From Favolaschia claudopus (taxonomy: Eukaryota > Basidiomycota > Agaricomycetes > Agaricales > Mycenaceae): a stretch of DNA of 64,000 nucleotides. Under the pieces are notes generated by a model. It saw only the letters and a list, made by a program, of their open reading frames with translations. It ran no database searches and was not told where the DNA came from. The position numbers and the translations under genes are program-made. Positions 23,491-35,576 of the stretch are shown piece by piece; position 1 is the first letter of the stretch; each line of letters opens with the position of its first letter. Where the stretch lies: assembly GCA_037176885.1 (NCBI GenBank), contig JAWWNJ010000078.1, positions 1 through 64,000 of the forward strand, written 5' to 3'.

Positions 23491-25345
23491 TCGCAATTAT
23501 TATAAGGTCGTTTCGTTTTTTGACTTGGAGGGCTCAGATGGCTTGCCCCTCCGAATTCCACCTGCCCCCCCGGATTCCATGAATTTGGATGGATTGAGAG
23601 GTGATTTGAAAGGTGCCCCTCCGGATTCTATAAATTCATGGGTTTTCAGAGGTGATTTGAAAGGTGCCCCCCCGGATTCCTTGGAATTCCAGCAGTTTTA
23701 GGGACTCTTTGCAAGGAATGCGGCACCGCATTCTCGGATAAGATAGCTAGTCTATTTCACTGTCTGGCTGGCGAATCCACTGATTTGAGAGGGGTTTTCA
23801 CAACCTGGCTGGCGAATCCCCTGATTTGGGGGTGCTTTTTCACAGACTGGCTGGCAATTCCCATAGATTTTGGGTGCTTTTTCACAGAATTGAGCGCTCA
23901 ATTCACCGTTACCGTAGCTAGTCTTTCTGGATTTCCATCCACATTCCAGGCTATATGACCAAGGCTTTGCACCATTACAAGGCATTGACTCTGGCTGTTG
24001 GTACATGGGCTCAACAGTGTTCACTTCGCTGGTGCAACACAGTCTTGTATTGTATTGACTCAATTGAACACTATAAGGCTCTGGTTGTACTGGGTACTGT
24101 TCTGGCCTTATAATGGTTGCTTAGCCTTTGAATACGTCCTCCTGTTCACTGTGATGACCCTTGAAGCCTTGTATTGGGTCTCTGTGCTACCTGGCCTTAT
24201 AATGGTTGGTCGCTACTTGAATATGTCTCTTCCCTTCACTCTGATGACCTTGGTTTCCTTTACGTTCTAGCGGGCAGCTATGAGCGGCTAGTTCGCCAAT
24301 GTCTTGCTGCATTCCGTTGTTAACCCGTACACTGCCTTGCTGGATTGTGTGCTCTTCGATTTCCTTTCCGAACCTGCCAAAAAAATTTAGGATAACAGTG
24401 GATTCCATCGGGGGAGTGATGTCGCCAACCCTAACATCTGTGCTGTTGAGTTGTCGCCAACCTTAACGTCTCTGCTCTGGTGGTGCCTTGCTGGATTCCG
24501 TATAGCTTCGATAGGCGTGTTTGGGTTTACGCAGTGTCTCTACCCGTTGAAGTCGATATCCCTAAACCTTGCCAGGACACCAGAGACCTGTGATCCGTGG
24601 TTTCGAAGGCCTATCAGTGAGACGTATTCAATTGATGCAGTGCACTTGTCCCTGCACGCAAATGACCGTATATATTCAACGCGTCCCAGTACTTGAGTCC
24701 CTTGATGCGGTTCGATAAGGTTGATCATGGCGGATCCTTGTAACTCTATTCAAACGCTTCAATTCGAGCCTATACCCAAGGCAATCGGTGCACAATTGAC
24801 TGTGCTATCAGAGTTTCGGTTTTCGCCCTACGGTTTCCGTTTGAGGCCATGTAGCAAGTCAACCAGACCTGTCAGGGCATTCGCAGTGACACTACCATGG
24901 TTTGTAAGCCATTTGGGACATGTTTGGTTCCAACAATATTTTTCCACACTGTCATTATAGTCTCCAACCGGTGACTATAATAGTCATTTGAGTTGGCATT
25001 TATTATAAGGGCTCGTCTGCCATTATAATGATTCGTTTGGGGAGTTTGGTTCACTGAGAGTGTTTCCTTTGTGTTGTGTTTATTATAGCGCTTTGCTTTC
25101 GGCTATAAGAAGTGTCTTGAGTTTGTTGTTGGCAGTGGATTCCAGGGTGGCAGTGGATTCCACCCATTTGAGGCGGCTTTTCACAGGGTGGCAGTGGATT
25201 CCACTGAGTTCGAGGACATTTTCACAAGGTGGCAGTGGATTCCGTTCAATTGAGTGGGCTGTTTCAAAGTCTGGCAGTGGATTCCCATGGATTCGGGGAC
25301 CTGTTGCATGGAATTGAGCTCTGAATTCCCCGTTACCGTAGCTAG
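23491..25345 (+). repeat. Array block 8: B''-C-A
   Basis: B'' 23491-23750 (260 bases) is B' with a further 23-base deletion after ATTATAAGGTC, removing the second half of a TTATAA dyad. C is 23751-23921 and A is 23922-25345. Confidence 0.93.
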
Positions 25346-28300
25346 TCTTTCTGGATATCCCTCTGGATTCCAGCAGTCTGAAGTCAATGTCTTGCCAGGA
25401 TATGAGGGCCTTGTAATGCTTGGTATTGAGTGCAAGTCATTGAGAATACCCAGATGCATTCAATGCGTACGAACGACAATATTCAAGTCGGTACCCTACT
25501 TGAGTGCCTCAATGCCATTGGATTTTCCCGCCAAGCATATAGCCTTATAATGCCGGTCAAAGGCTTTGTTTCGAGCCTATACACAAGGCAATGGGTGGCT
25601 AATTGAGTGGGGTACCTTGTGTTTGACTTGGCTATGATTTCCGATCAGCAGAGTCTGTTCGCTATTGGGGACTCAAACTCAGCCTTTGAAGGCAAGTAGT
25701 TGTGCCCGCGATGAGGCATCTCTGTTCCTTATAGCTGCTCAGACGGATGTAGTTGCGGCGATACAAGTTGGCTTGGTGCGGGGTCGTTTTGTAGAAATCA
25801 AAACTGCAAAGCAAGCAGTTGCTGCTCTGACTCAAGGTGGCCTGGTGTGTAGAGCACTCCGAATGTGTTCGACAGGGTCAGACTGGGTTGATTGCCTGCT
25901 ATCTTACTTCTTGATGTCGAGGGTCCATTTGGCACGCCTCCGGGAGAAGTAGATGAAACCGGCGGGGACAGTTGCTGTTGTTGCAAGTGATGATACTCAC
26001 TAGGCAGCCTGGGTTGATCGCCTGCTATTGTACTTGGTGATATATTGTTGACCATTGCCTTGTACACTTGAATATGTGCTTCCGTTGACTCGGTGACCCG
26101 CGATTTCCTTGACGATAGCGGGGAGGTCTGAGTGGCTAGTTCGCCAATGTCTTGCTGGTTTCCGTTGCTAACCCGTGCATTGCCCTGCTGGATTGCTTGG
26201 TCTGCGGTTTCCTTTCCGAAGCTGCCGAAAAAATTTTATATTCTGGTGGATTCCGTCGAGGGAGTGGGACCACTAACCTTAACGTCCGTGTTGTGGTGTT
26301 GTCCTAAACCTTAACATCCGTGCTTCGGTGTTGCCTTGTGCATTGTGTATGACTTCGAACGCAGTGTTTGACCAAGTCGTGAATGTCAGGTGACCTGCGA
26401 CTCGATTGCTGATGACATCATCTTATAGTCCTCCTCAAACGCTTCCATTCGAGCCTAAACCCAAGGCAATCGGTGCTCAATTGGCTGTCGTACCAACCTT
26501 TCGGTCCAAGCTGTACGATTTCCATTCAAGGCAATATAGCAAGTCAACGGGACCTGTTCGGGCGTTTGCGGCGACACTAGGGTGATTTGTAGGCTATTTG
26601 ACACCCTTTTGGTTTACACTGATTTTTCCCAATTGCTCACCAGGCCTTGAAGTTGGCTCATTCAATTGCATTTCTTATAAGCCTTGGCTCTGGCTTATAA
26701 TTTTTTTTCTGGCAGTGAGTCGCAATTATTATAAGGTCTTGCTTGTGCTTATAAGATTCTCGTTTCGTTTTTTGACTTGGAGGGCTCAGATGGCTTGCCC
26801 CTCCGAATTCCACCTGCCCCCCCGGATTCCATGAATTTGGATGGATTGAGAGGTGATTTGAAAGGTGCCCCTCCGGATTCTATAAATTCATGGGTTTTCA
26901 GAGGTGATTTGAAAGGTGCCCCCCCGGATTCCTTGGAATTCCAGCAGTTTTAGGGACTCTTTGCAAGGAATGCGGCACCGCATTCTCGGATAAGATAGCT
27001 AGTCTATTTCACTGTCTGGCTGGCGAATCCACTGATTTGAGAGGGGTTTTCACAACCTGGCTGGCGAATCCCCTGATTTGGGGGTGCTTTTTCACAGACT
27101 GGCTGGCAATTCCCATAGATTTTGGGTGCTTTTTCACAGAATTGAGCGCTCAATTCACCGTTACCGTAGCTAGTCTTTCTGGATTTCCATCCACATTCCA
27201 GGCTATATGACCAAGGCTTTGCACCATTACAAGGCATTGACTCTGGCTGTTGGTACATGGGCTCAACAGTGTTCACTTCGCTGGTGCAACACAGTCTTGT
27301 ATTGTATTGACTCAATTGAACACTATAAGGCTCTGGTTGTACTGGGTACTGTTCTGGCCTTATAATGGTTGCTTAGCCTTTGAATACGTCCTCCTGTTCA
27401 CTGTGATGACCCTTGAAGCCTTGTATTGGGTCTCTGTGCTACCTGGCCTTATAATGGTTGGTCGCTACTTGAATATGTCTCTTCCCTTCACTCTGATGAC
27501 CTTGGTTTCCTTTACGTTCTAGCGGGCAGCTATGAGCGGCTAGTTCGCCAATGTCTTGCTGCATTCCGTTGTTAACCCGTACACTGCCTTGCTGGATTGT
27601 GTGCTCTTCGATTTCCTTTCCGAACCTGCCAAAAAAATTTAGGATAACAGTGGATTCCATCGGGGGAGTGATGTCGCCAACCCTAACATCTGTGCTGTTG
27701 AGTTGTCGCCAACCTTAACGTCTCTGCTCTGGTGGTGCCTTGCTGGATTCCGTATAGCTTCGATAGGCGTGTTTGGGTTTACGCAGTGTCTCTACCCGTT
27801 GAAGTCGATATCCCTAAACCTTGCCAGGACACCAGAGACCTGTGATCCGTGGTTTCGAAGGCCTATCAGTGAGACGTATTCAATTGATGCAGTGCACTTG
27901 TCCCTGCACGCAAATGACCGTATATATTCAACGCGTCCCAGTACTTGAGTCCCTTGATGCGGTTCGATAAGGTTGATCATGGCGGATCCTTGTAACTCTA
28001 TTCAAACGCTTCAATTCGAGCCTATACCCAAGGCAATCGGTGCACAATTGACTGTGCTATCAGAGTTTCGGTTTTCGCCCTACGGTTTCCGTTTGAGGCC
28101 ATGTAGCAAGTCAACCAGACCTGTCAGGGCATTCGCAGTGACACTACCATGGTTTGTAAGCCATTTGGGACATGTTTGGTTCCAACAATATTTTTCCACA
28201 CTGTCATTATAGTCTCCAACCGGTGACTATAATAGTCATTTGAGTTGGCATTTATTATAAGGGCTCGTCTGCCATTATAATGATTCGTTTGGGGAGTTTG

Positions 28301-28597
28301 GTTCACTGAGAGTGTTTCCTTTGTGTTGTGTTTATTATAGCGCTTTGCTTTCGGCTATAAGAAGTGTCTTGAGTTTGTTGTTGGCAGTGGATTCCAGGAT
28401 GGCAGTGGATTCCACCCATTTGAGGCGGCTTTTCACAGGGTGGCAGTGGATTCCACTGAGTTCGAGGACATTTTCACAAGGTGGCAGTGGATTCCGTTCA
28501 ATTGAGTGGGCTGTTTCAAAGTCTGGCAGTGGATTCCCATGGATTCGGGGACCTGTTGCATGGAATTGAGCTCTGAATTCCCCGTTACCGTAGCTAG
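25346..28597 (+). repeat. Array block 9: B*-C-A
   Basis: B* 25346-27002, C 27003-27173, A 27174-28597. The A copy has a G-to-A change at 28399 between the first two iterons. Confidence 0.93.
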
Positions 28598-30475
28598 TCG
28601 CAATTATTATAAGGTCTTGCTTGTGCTTATAAGATTCTCGTTTCGTTTTTTGACTTGGAGGGCTCAGATGGCTTGCCCCTCCGAATTCCACCTGCCCCCC
28701 CGGATTCCATGAATTTGGATGGATTGAGAGGTGATTTGAAAGGTGCCCCTCCGGATTCTATAAATTCATGGGTTTTCAGAGGTGATTTGAAAGGTGCCCC
28801 CCCGGATTCCTTGGAATTCCAGCAGTTTTAGGGACTCTTTGCAAGGAATGCGGCACCGCATTCTCGGATAAGATAGCTAGTCTATTTCACTGTCTGGCTG
28901 GCGAATCCACTGATTTGAGAGGGGTTTTCACAACCTGGCTGGCGAATCCCCTGATTTGGGGGTGCTTTTTCACAGACTGGCTGGCAATTCCCATAGATTT
29001 TGGGTGCTTTTTCACAGAATTGAGCGCTCAATTCACCGTTACCGTAGCTAGTCTTTCTGGATTTCCATCCACATTCCAGGCTATATGACCAAGGCTTTGC
29101 ACCATTACAAGGCATTGACTCTGGCTGTTGGTACATGGGCTCAACAGTGTTCACTTCGCTGGTGCAACACAGTCTTGTATTGTATTGACTCAATTGAACA
29201 CTATAAGGCTCTGGTTGTACTGGGTACTGTTCTGGCCTTATAATGGTTGCTTAGCCTTTGAATACGTCCTCCTGTTCACTGTGATGACCCTTGAAGCCTT
29301 GTATTGGGTCTCTGTGCTACCTGGCCTTATAATGGTTGGTCGCTACTTGAATATGTCTCTTCCCTTCACTCTGATGACCTTGGTTTCCTTTACGTTCTAG
29401 CGGGCAGCTATGAGCGGCTAGTTCGCCAATGTCTTGCTGCATTCCGTTGTTAACCCGTACACTGCCTTGCTGGATTGTGTGCTCTTCGATTTCCTTTCCG
29501 AACCTGCCAAAAAAATTTAGGATAACAGTGGATTCCATCGGGGGAGTGATGTCGCCAACCCTAACATCTGTGCTGTTGAGTTGTCGCCAACCTTAACGTC
29601 TCTGCTCTGGTGGTGCCTTGCTGGATTCCGTATAGCTTCGATAGGCGTGTTTGGGTTTACGCAGTGTCTCTACCCGTTGAAGTCGATATCCCTAAACCTT
29701 GCCAGGACACCAGAGACCTGTGATCCGTGGTTTCGAAGGCCTATCAGTGAGACGTATTCAATTGATGCAGTGCACTTGTCCCTGCACGCAAATGACCGTA
29801 TATATTCAACGCGTCCCAGTACTTGAGTCCCTTGATGCGGTTCGATAAGGTTGATCATGGCGGATCCTTGTAACTCTATTCAAACGCTTCAATTCGAGCC
29901 TATACCCAAGGCAATCGGTGCACAATTGACTGTGCTATCAGAGTTTCGGTTTTCGCCCTACGGTTTCCGTTTGAGGCCATGTAGCAAGTCAACCAGACCT
30001 GTCAGGGCATTCGCAGTGACACTACCATGGTTTGTAAGCCATTTGGGACATGTTTGGTTCCAACAATATTTTTCCACACTGTCATTATAGTCTCCAACCG
30101 GTGACTATAATAGTCATTTGAGTTGGCATTTATTATAAGGGCTCGTCTGCCATTATAATGATTCGTTTGGGGAGTTTGGTTCACTGAGAGTGTTTCCTTT
30201 GTGTTGTGTTTATTATAGCGCTTTGCTTTCGGCTATAAGAAGTGTCTTGAGTTTGTTGTTGGCAGTGGATTCCAGGGTGGCAGTGGATTCCACCCATTTG
30301 AGGCGGCTTTTCACAGGGTGGCAGTGGATTCCACTGAGTTCGAGGACATTTTCACAAGGTGGCAGTGGATTCCGTTCAATTGAGTGGGCTGTTTCAAAGT
30401 CTGGCAGTGGATTCCCATGGATTCGGGGACCTGTTGCATGGAATTGAGCTCTGAATTCCCCGTTACCGTAGCTAG
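28598..30475 (+). repeat. Array block 10: B'-C-A
   Basis: B' 28598-28880, C 28881-29051, A 29052-30475. The layout is the same as block 5. Confidence 0.93.
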
Positions 30476-32070
30476 TCTATTTCACTGTCTGGCTGGCGAA
30501 TCCACTGATTTGAGAGGGGTTTTCACAACCTGGCTGGCGAATCCCCTGATTTGGGGGTGCTTTTTCACAGACTGGCTGGCAATTCCCATAGATTTTGGGT
30601 GCTTTTTCACAGAATTGAGCGCTCAATTCACCGTTACCGTAGCTAGTCTTTCTGGATTTCCATCCACATTCCAGGCTATATGACCAAGGCTTTGCACCAT
30701 TACAAGGCATTGACTCTGGCTGTTGGTACATGGGCTCAACAGTGTTCACTTCGCTGGTGCAACACAGTCTTGTATTGTATTGACTCAATTGAACACTATA
30801 AGGCTCTGGTTGTACTGGGTACTGTTCTGGCCTTATAATGGTTGCTTAGCCTTTGAATACGTCCTCCTGTTCACTGTGATGACCCTTGAAGCCTTGTATT
30901 GGGTCTCTGTGCTACCTGGCCTTATAATGGTTGGTCGCTACTTGAATATGTCTCTTCCCTTCACTCTGATGACCTTGGTTTCCTTTACGTTCTAGCGGGC
31001 AGCTATGAGCGGCTAGTTCGCCAATGTCTTGCTGCATTCCGTTGTTAACCCGTACACTGCCTTGCTGGATTGTGTGCTCTTCGATTTCCTTTCCGAACCT
31101 GCCAAAAAAATTTAGGATAACAGTGGATTCCATCGGGGGAGTGATGTCGCCAACCCTAACATCTGTGCTGTTGAGTTGTCGCCAACCTTAACGTCTCTGC
31201 TCTGGTGGTGCCTTGCTGGATTCCGTATAGCTTCGATAGGCGTGTTTGGGTTTACGCAGTGTCTCTACCCGTTGAAGTCGATATCCCTAAACCTTGCCAG
31301 GACACCAGAGACCTGTGATCCGTGGTTTCGAAGGCCTATCAGTGAGACGTATTCAATTGATGCAGTGCACTTGTCCCTGCACGCAAATGACCGTATATAT
31401 TCAACGCGTCCCAGTACTTGAGTCCCTTGATGCGGTTCGATAAGGTTGATCATGGCGGATCCTTGTAACTCTATTCAAACGCTTCAATTCGAGCCTATAC
31501 CCAAGGCAATCGGTGCACAATTGACTGTGCTATCAGAGTTTCGGTTTTCGCCCTACGGTTTCCGTTTGAGGCCATGTAGCAAGTCAACCAGACCTGTCAG
31601 GGCATTCGCAGTGACACTACCATGGTTTGTAAGCCATTTGGGACATGTTTGGTTCCAACAATATTTTTCCACACTGTCATTATAGTCTCCAACCGGTGAC
31701 TATAATAGTCATTTGAGTTGGCATTTATTATAAGGGCTCGTCTGCCATTATAATGATTCGTTTGGGGAGTTTGGTTCACTGAGAGTGTTTCCTTTGTGTT
31801 GTGTTTATTATAGCGCTTTGCTTTCGGCTATAAGAAGTGTCTTGAGTTTGTTGTTGGCAGTGGATTCCAGGGTGGCAGTGGATTCCACCCATTTGAGGCG
31901 GCTTTTCACAGGGTGGCAGTGGATTCCACTGAGTTCGAGGACATTTTCACAAGGTGGCAGTGGATTCCGTTCAATTGAGTGGGCTGTTTCAAAGTCTGGC
32001 AGTGGATTCCCATGGATTCGGGGACCTGTTGCATGGAATTGAGCTCTGAATTCCCCGTTACCGTAGCTAG
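30476..32070 (+). repeat. Array block 11: C-A without any B
   Basis: C 30476-30646 follows directly on the CTAG of the previous A; A is 30647-32070. This is the shortest block and shows that C can also be joined to the end of A. Confidence 0.93.
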
Positions 32071-35000
32071 TCTTTCTGGATATCCCTCTGGATTCCAGCA
32101 GTCTGAAGTCAATGTCTTGCCAGGATATGAGGGCCTTGTAATGCTTGGTATTGAGTGCAAGTCATTGAGAATACCCAGATGCATTCAATGCGTACGAACG
32201 ACAATATTCAAGTCGGTACCCTACTTGAGTGCCTCAATGCCATTGGATTTTCCCGCCAAGCATATAGCCTTATAATGCCGGTCAAAGGCTTTGTTTCGAG
32301 CCTATACACAAGGCAATGGGTGGCTAATTGAGTGGGGTACCTTGTGTTTGACTTGGCTATGATTTCCGATCAGCAGAGTCTGTTCGCTATTGGGGACTCA
32401 AACTCAGCCTTTGAAGGCAAGTAGTTGTGCCCGCGATGAGGCATCTCTGTTCCTTATAGCTGCTCAGACGGATGTAGTTGCGGCGATACAAGTTGGCTTG
32501 GTGCGGGGTCGTTTTGTAGAAATCAAAACTGCAAAGCAAGCAGTTGCTGCTCTGACTCAAGGTGGCCTGGTGTGTAGAGCACTCCGAATGTGTTCGACAG
32601 GGTCAGACTGGGTTGATTGCCTGCTATCTTACTTCTTGATGTCGAGGGTCCATTTGGCACGCCTCCGGGAGAAGTAGATGAAACCGGCGGGGACAGTTGC
32701 TGTTGTTGCAAGTGATGATACTCACTAGGCAGCCTGGGTTGATCGCCTGCTATTGTACTTGGTGATATATTGTTGACCATTGCCTTGTACACTTGAATAT
32801 GTGCTTCCGTTGACTCGGTGACCCGCGATTTCCTTGACGATAGCGGGGAGGTCTGAGTGGCTAGTTCGCCAATGTCTTGCTGGTTTCCGTTGCTAACCCG
32901 TGCATTGCCCTGCTGGATTGCTTGGTCTGCGGTTTCCTTTCCGAAGCTGCCGAAAAAATTTTATATTCTGGTGGATTCCGTCGAGGGAGTGGGACCACTA
33001 ACCTTAACGTCCGTGTTGTGGTGTTGTCCTAAACCTTAACATCCGTGCTTCGGTGTTGCCTTGTGCATTGTGTATGACTTCGAACGCAGTGTTTGACCAA
33101 GTCGTGAATGTCAGGTGACCTGCGACTCGATTGCTGATGACATCATCTTATAGTCCTCCTCAAACGCTTCCATTCGAGCCTAAACCCAAGGCAATCGGTG
33201 CTCAATTGGCTGTCGTACCAACCTTTCGGTCCAAGCTGTACGATTTCCATTCAAGGCAATATAGCAAGTCAACGGGACCTGTTCGGGCGTTTGCGGCGAC
33301 ACTAGGGTGATTTGTAGGCTATTTGACACCCTTTTGGTTTACACTGATTTTTCCCAATTGCTCACCAGGCCTTGAAGTTGGCTCATTCAATTGCATTTCT
33401 TATAAGCCTTGGCTCTGGCTTATAATTTTTTTTCTGGCAGTGAGTCGCAATTATTATAAGGTCTTGCTTGTGCTTATAAGATTCTCGTTTCGTTTTTTGA
33501 CTTGGAGGGCTCAGATGGCTTGCCCCTCCGAATTCCACCTGCCCCCCCGGATTCCATGAATTTGGATGGATTGAGAGGTGATTTGAAAGGTGCCCCTCCG
33601 GATTCTATAAATTCATGGGTTTTCAGAGGTGATTTGAAAGGTGCCCCCCCGGATTCCTTGGAATTCCAGCAGTTTTAGGGACTCTTTGCAAGGAATGCGG
33701 CACCGCATTCTCGGATAAGATAGCTAGTCTATTTCACTGTCTGGCTGGCGAATCCACTGATTTGAGAGGGGTTTTCACAACCTGGCTGGCGAATCCCCTG
33801 ATTTGGGGGTGCTTTTTCACAGACTGGCTGGCAATTCCCATAGATTTTGGGTGCTTTTTCACAGAATTGAGCGCTCAATTCACCGTTACCGTAGCTAGTC
33901 TTTCTGGATTTCCATCCACATTCCAGGCTATATGACCAAGGCTTTGCACCATTACAAGGCATTGACTCTGGCTGTTGGTACATGGGCTCAACAGTGTTCA
34001 CTTCGCTGGTGCAACACAGTCTTGTATTGTATTGACTCAATTGAACACTATAAGGCTCTGGTTGTACTGGGTACTGTTCTGGCCTTATAATGGTTGCTTA
34101 GCCTTTGAATACGTCCTCCTGTTCACTGTGATGACCCTTGAAGCCTTGTATTGGGTCTCTGTGCTACCTGGCCTTATAATGGTTGGTCGCTACTTGAATA
34201 TGTCTCTTCCCTTCACTCTGATGACCTTGGTTTCCTTTACGTTCTAGCGGGCAGCTATGAGCGGCTAGTTCGCCAATGTCTTGCTGCATTCCGTTGTTAA
34301 CCCGTACACTGCCTTGCTGGATTGTGTGCTCTTCGATTTCCTTTCCGAACCTGCCAAAAAAATTTAGGATAACAGTGGATTCCATCGGGGGAGTGATGTC
34401 GCCAACCCTAACATCTGTGCTGTTGAGTTGTCGCCAACCTTAACGTCTCTGCTCTGGTGGTGCCTTGCTGGATTCCGTATAGCTTCGATAGGCGTGTTTG
34501 GGTTTACGCAGTGTCTCTACCCGTTGAAGTCGATATCCCTAAACCTTGCCAGGACACCAGAGACCTGTGATCCGTGGTTTCGAAGGCCTATCAGTGAGAC
34601 GTATTCAATTGATGCAGTGCACTTGTCCCTGCACGCAAATGACCGTATATATTCAACGCGTCCCAGTACTTGAGTCCCTTGATGCGGTTCGATAAGGTTG
34701 ATCATGGCGGATCCTTGTAACTCTATTCAAACGCTTCAATTCGAGCCTATACCCAAGGCAATCGGTGCACAATTGACTGTGCTATCAGAGTTTCGGTTTT
34801 CGCCCTACGGTTTCCGTTTGAGGCCATGTAGCAAGTCAACCAGACCTGTCAGGGCATTCGCAGTGACACTACCATGGTTTGTAAGCCATTTGGGACATGT
34901 TTGGTTCCAACAATATTTTTCCACACTGTCATTATAGTCTCCAACCGGTGACTATAATAGTCATTTGAGTTGGCATTTATTATAAGGGCTCGTCTGCCAT

Positions 35001-35322
35001 TATAATGATTCGTTTGGGGAGTTTGGTTCACTGAGAGTGTTTCCTTTGTGTTGTGTTTATTATAGCGCTTTGCTTTCGGCTATAAGAAGTGTCTTGAGTT
35101 TGTTGTTGGCAGTGGATTCCAGGGTGGCAGTGGATTCCACCCATTTGAGGCGGCTTTTCACAGGGTGGCAGTGGATTCCACTGAGTTCGAGGACATTTTC
35201 ACAAGGTGGCAGTGGATTCCGTTCAATTGAGTGGGCTGTTTCAAAGTCTGGCAGTGGATTCCCATGGATTCGGGGACCTGTTGCATGGAATTGAGCTCTG
35301 AATTCCCCGTTACCGTAGCTAG
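32071..35322 (+). repeat. Array block 12: B*-C-A, last block of the array
   Basis: B* 32071-33727, C 33728-33898, A 33899-35322. The last four bases are CTAG at 35319-35322. The next base belongs to a copia LTR. Confidence 0.93.
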
Positions 35323-35437
35323 ATCCGCGTTCAACACGCGATAACCTCATGTAAACTAGTGATAGAAATCATCGATTTTTTGTCTTTTGCACTCATCCTG
35401 CCTCTGCGCGTCGCTGCCCCAGTGTCGATATCCAACA
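35320..35437 (+). mobile_element. Truncated 5' LTR of a copia element
   Basis: Bases 35320-35378 are identical to 36953-37011 in the 3' LTR of the same element. The LTR ends CAACA at 35433-35437, matching the TGTTG start of the 3' LTR at 36917. A full LTR would be about 154 bases, so the first 36 bases are missing here, replaced by the tandem array. The joint shares TAG between the array end (CTAG) and the LTR (GTAGATCC). Confidence 0.7.
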
Positions 35438-35448
35438 GGTTATGGGCC
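35438..35448 (+). promoter_or_regulatory. Primer binding site, half-tRNA(iMet) type
   Basis: GGTTATGGGCC lies directly after the CAACA LTR end. It is complementary to the anticodon-loop region of initiator methionine tRNA (GGCCCATAACC), the primer used as a tRNA fragment by copia-type elements. This supports the LTR boundary. Confidence 0.7.
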
Positions 35449-35576
35449 TATAGCTCGCTACCTTTTGAAGATCTATCCAGGACTTCTTGTTAATTGCTCG
35501 CTGTCACGATCAGCACCCGGTTTTTCGCACCAATCTCTTTGTCTATCTTTCACTGCATCTCGGATTCGCGTCGACC

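Larger units (their letters stand above)
1..35322 (+). repeat. Modular tandem array of Helitron-like non-autonomous elements
   Basis: The whole stretch consists of head-to-tail modules each ending in palindrome + 13 bases + CTAG. Module order, reading A-E as defined in the entries below, is: [B]CADE, BCADE, BCADE, BCA, B'CA, B*CA, B*CA, B''CA, B*CA, B'CA, CA, B*CA. Modules C and A occur 12 times each. Copies are almost identical over tens of kilobases; I noticed only two single-base changes among the A modules, at 15001 and 28399. The left end lies outside the window, and the right end is inside a copia LTR. Helitrons are known to begin with TC, end with CTRR and carry a hairpin about 10-12 bases before the end; that assignment is inference from structure only, because no Rep-helicase gene is present. 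The alternative is a complex satellite with a TAGCTAG recombination motif. Confidence 0.9.

Noticed and set aside
178..35294. Dozens of 60-118 residue open frames repeated through the array
   Set aside because: They recur only because the DNA unit recurs, lie on both strands in overlapping frames, and have no recognisable domain or start context. The near-absence of differences between copies also means coding constraint cannot be tested.
1..35322. CRISPR array or prokaryotic iteron origin
   Set aside because: Repeats are 41-base degenerate iterons without unique spacers, in fungal-type DNA with no cas or rep genes.
35327..35359. A hairpin (CGCGT-TCAAC-ACGCG) followed 15 bases later by CTAG, resembling another Helitron end
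   Set aside because: The sequence is part of a copia LTR, present identically in both LTRs of the element, and the geometry differs from the array termini. Coincidence is more likely.
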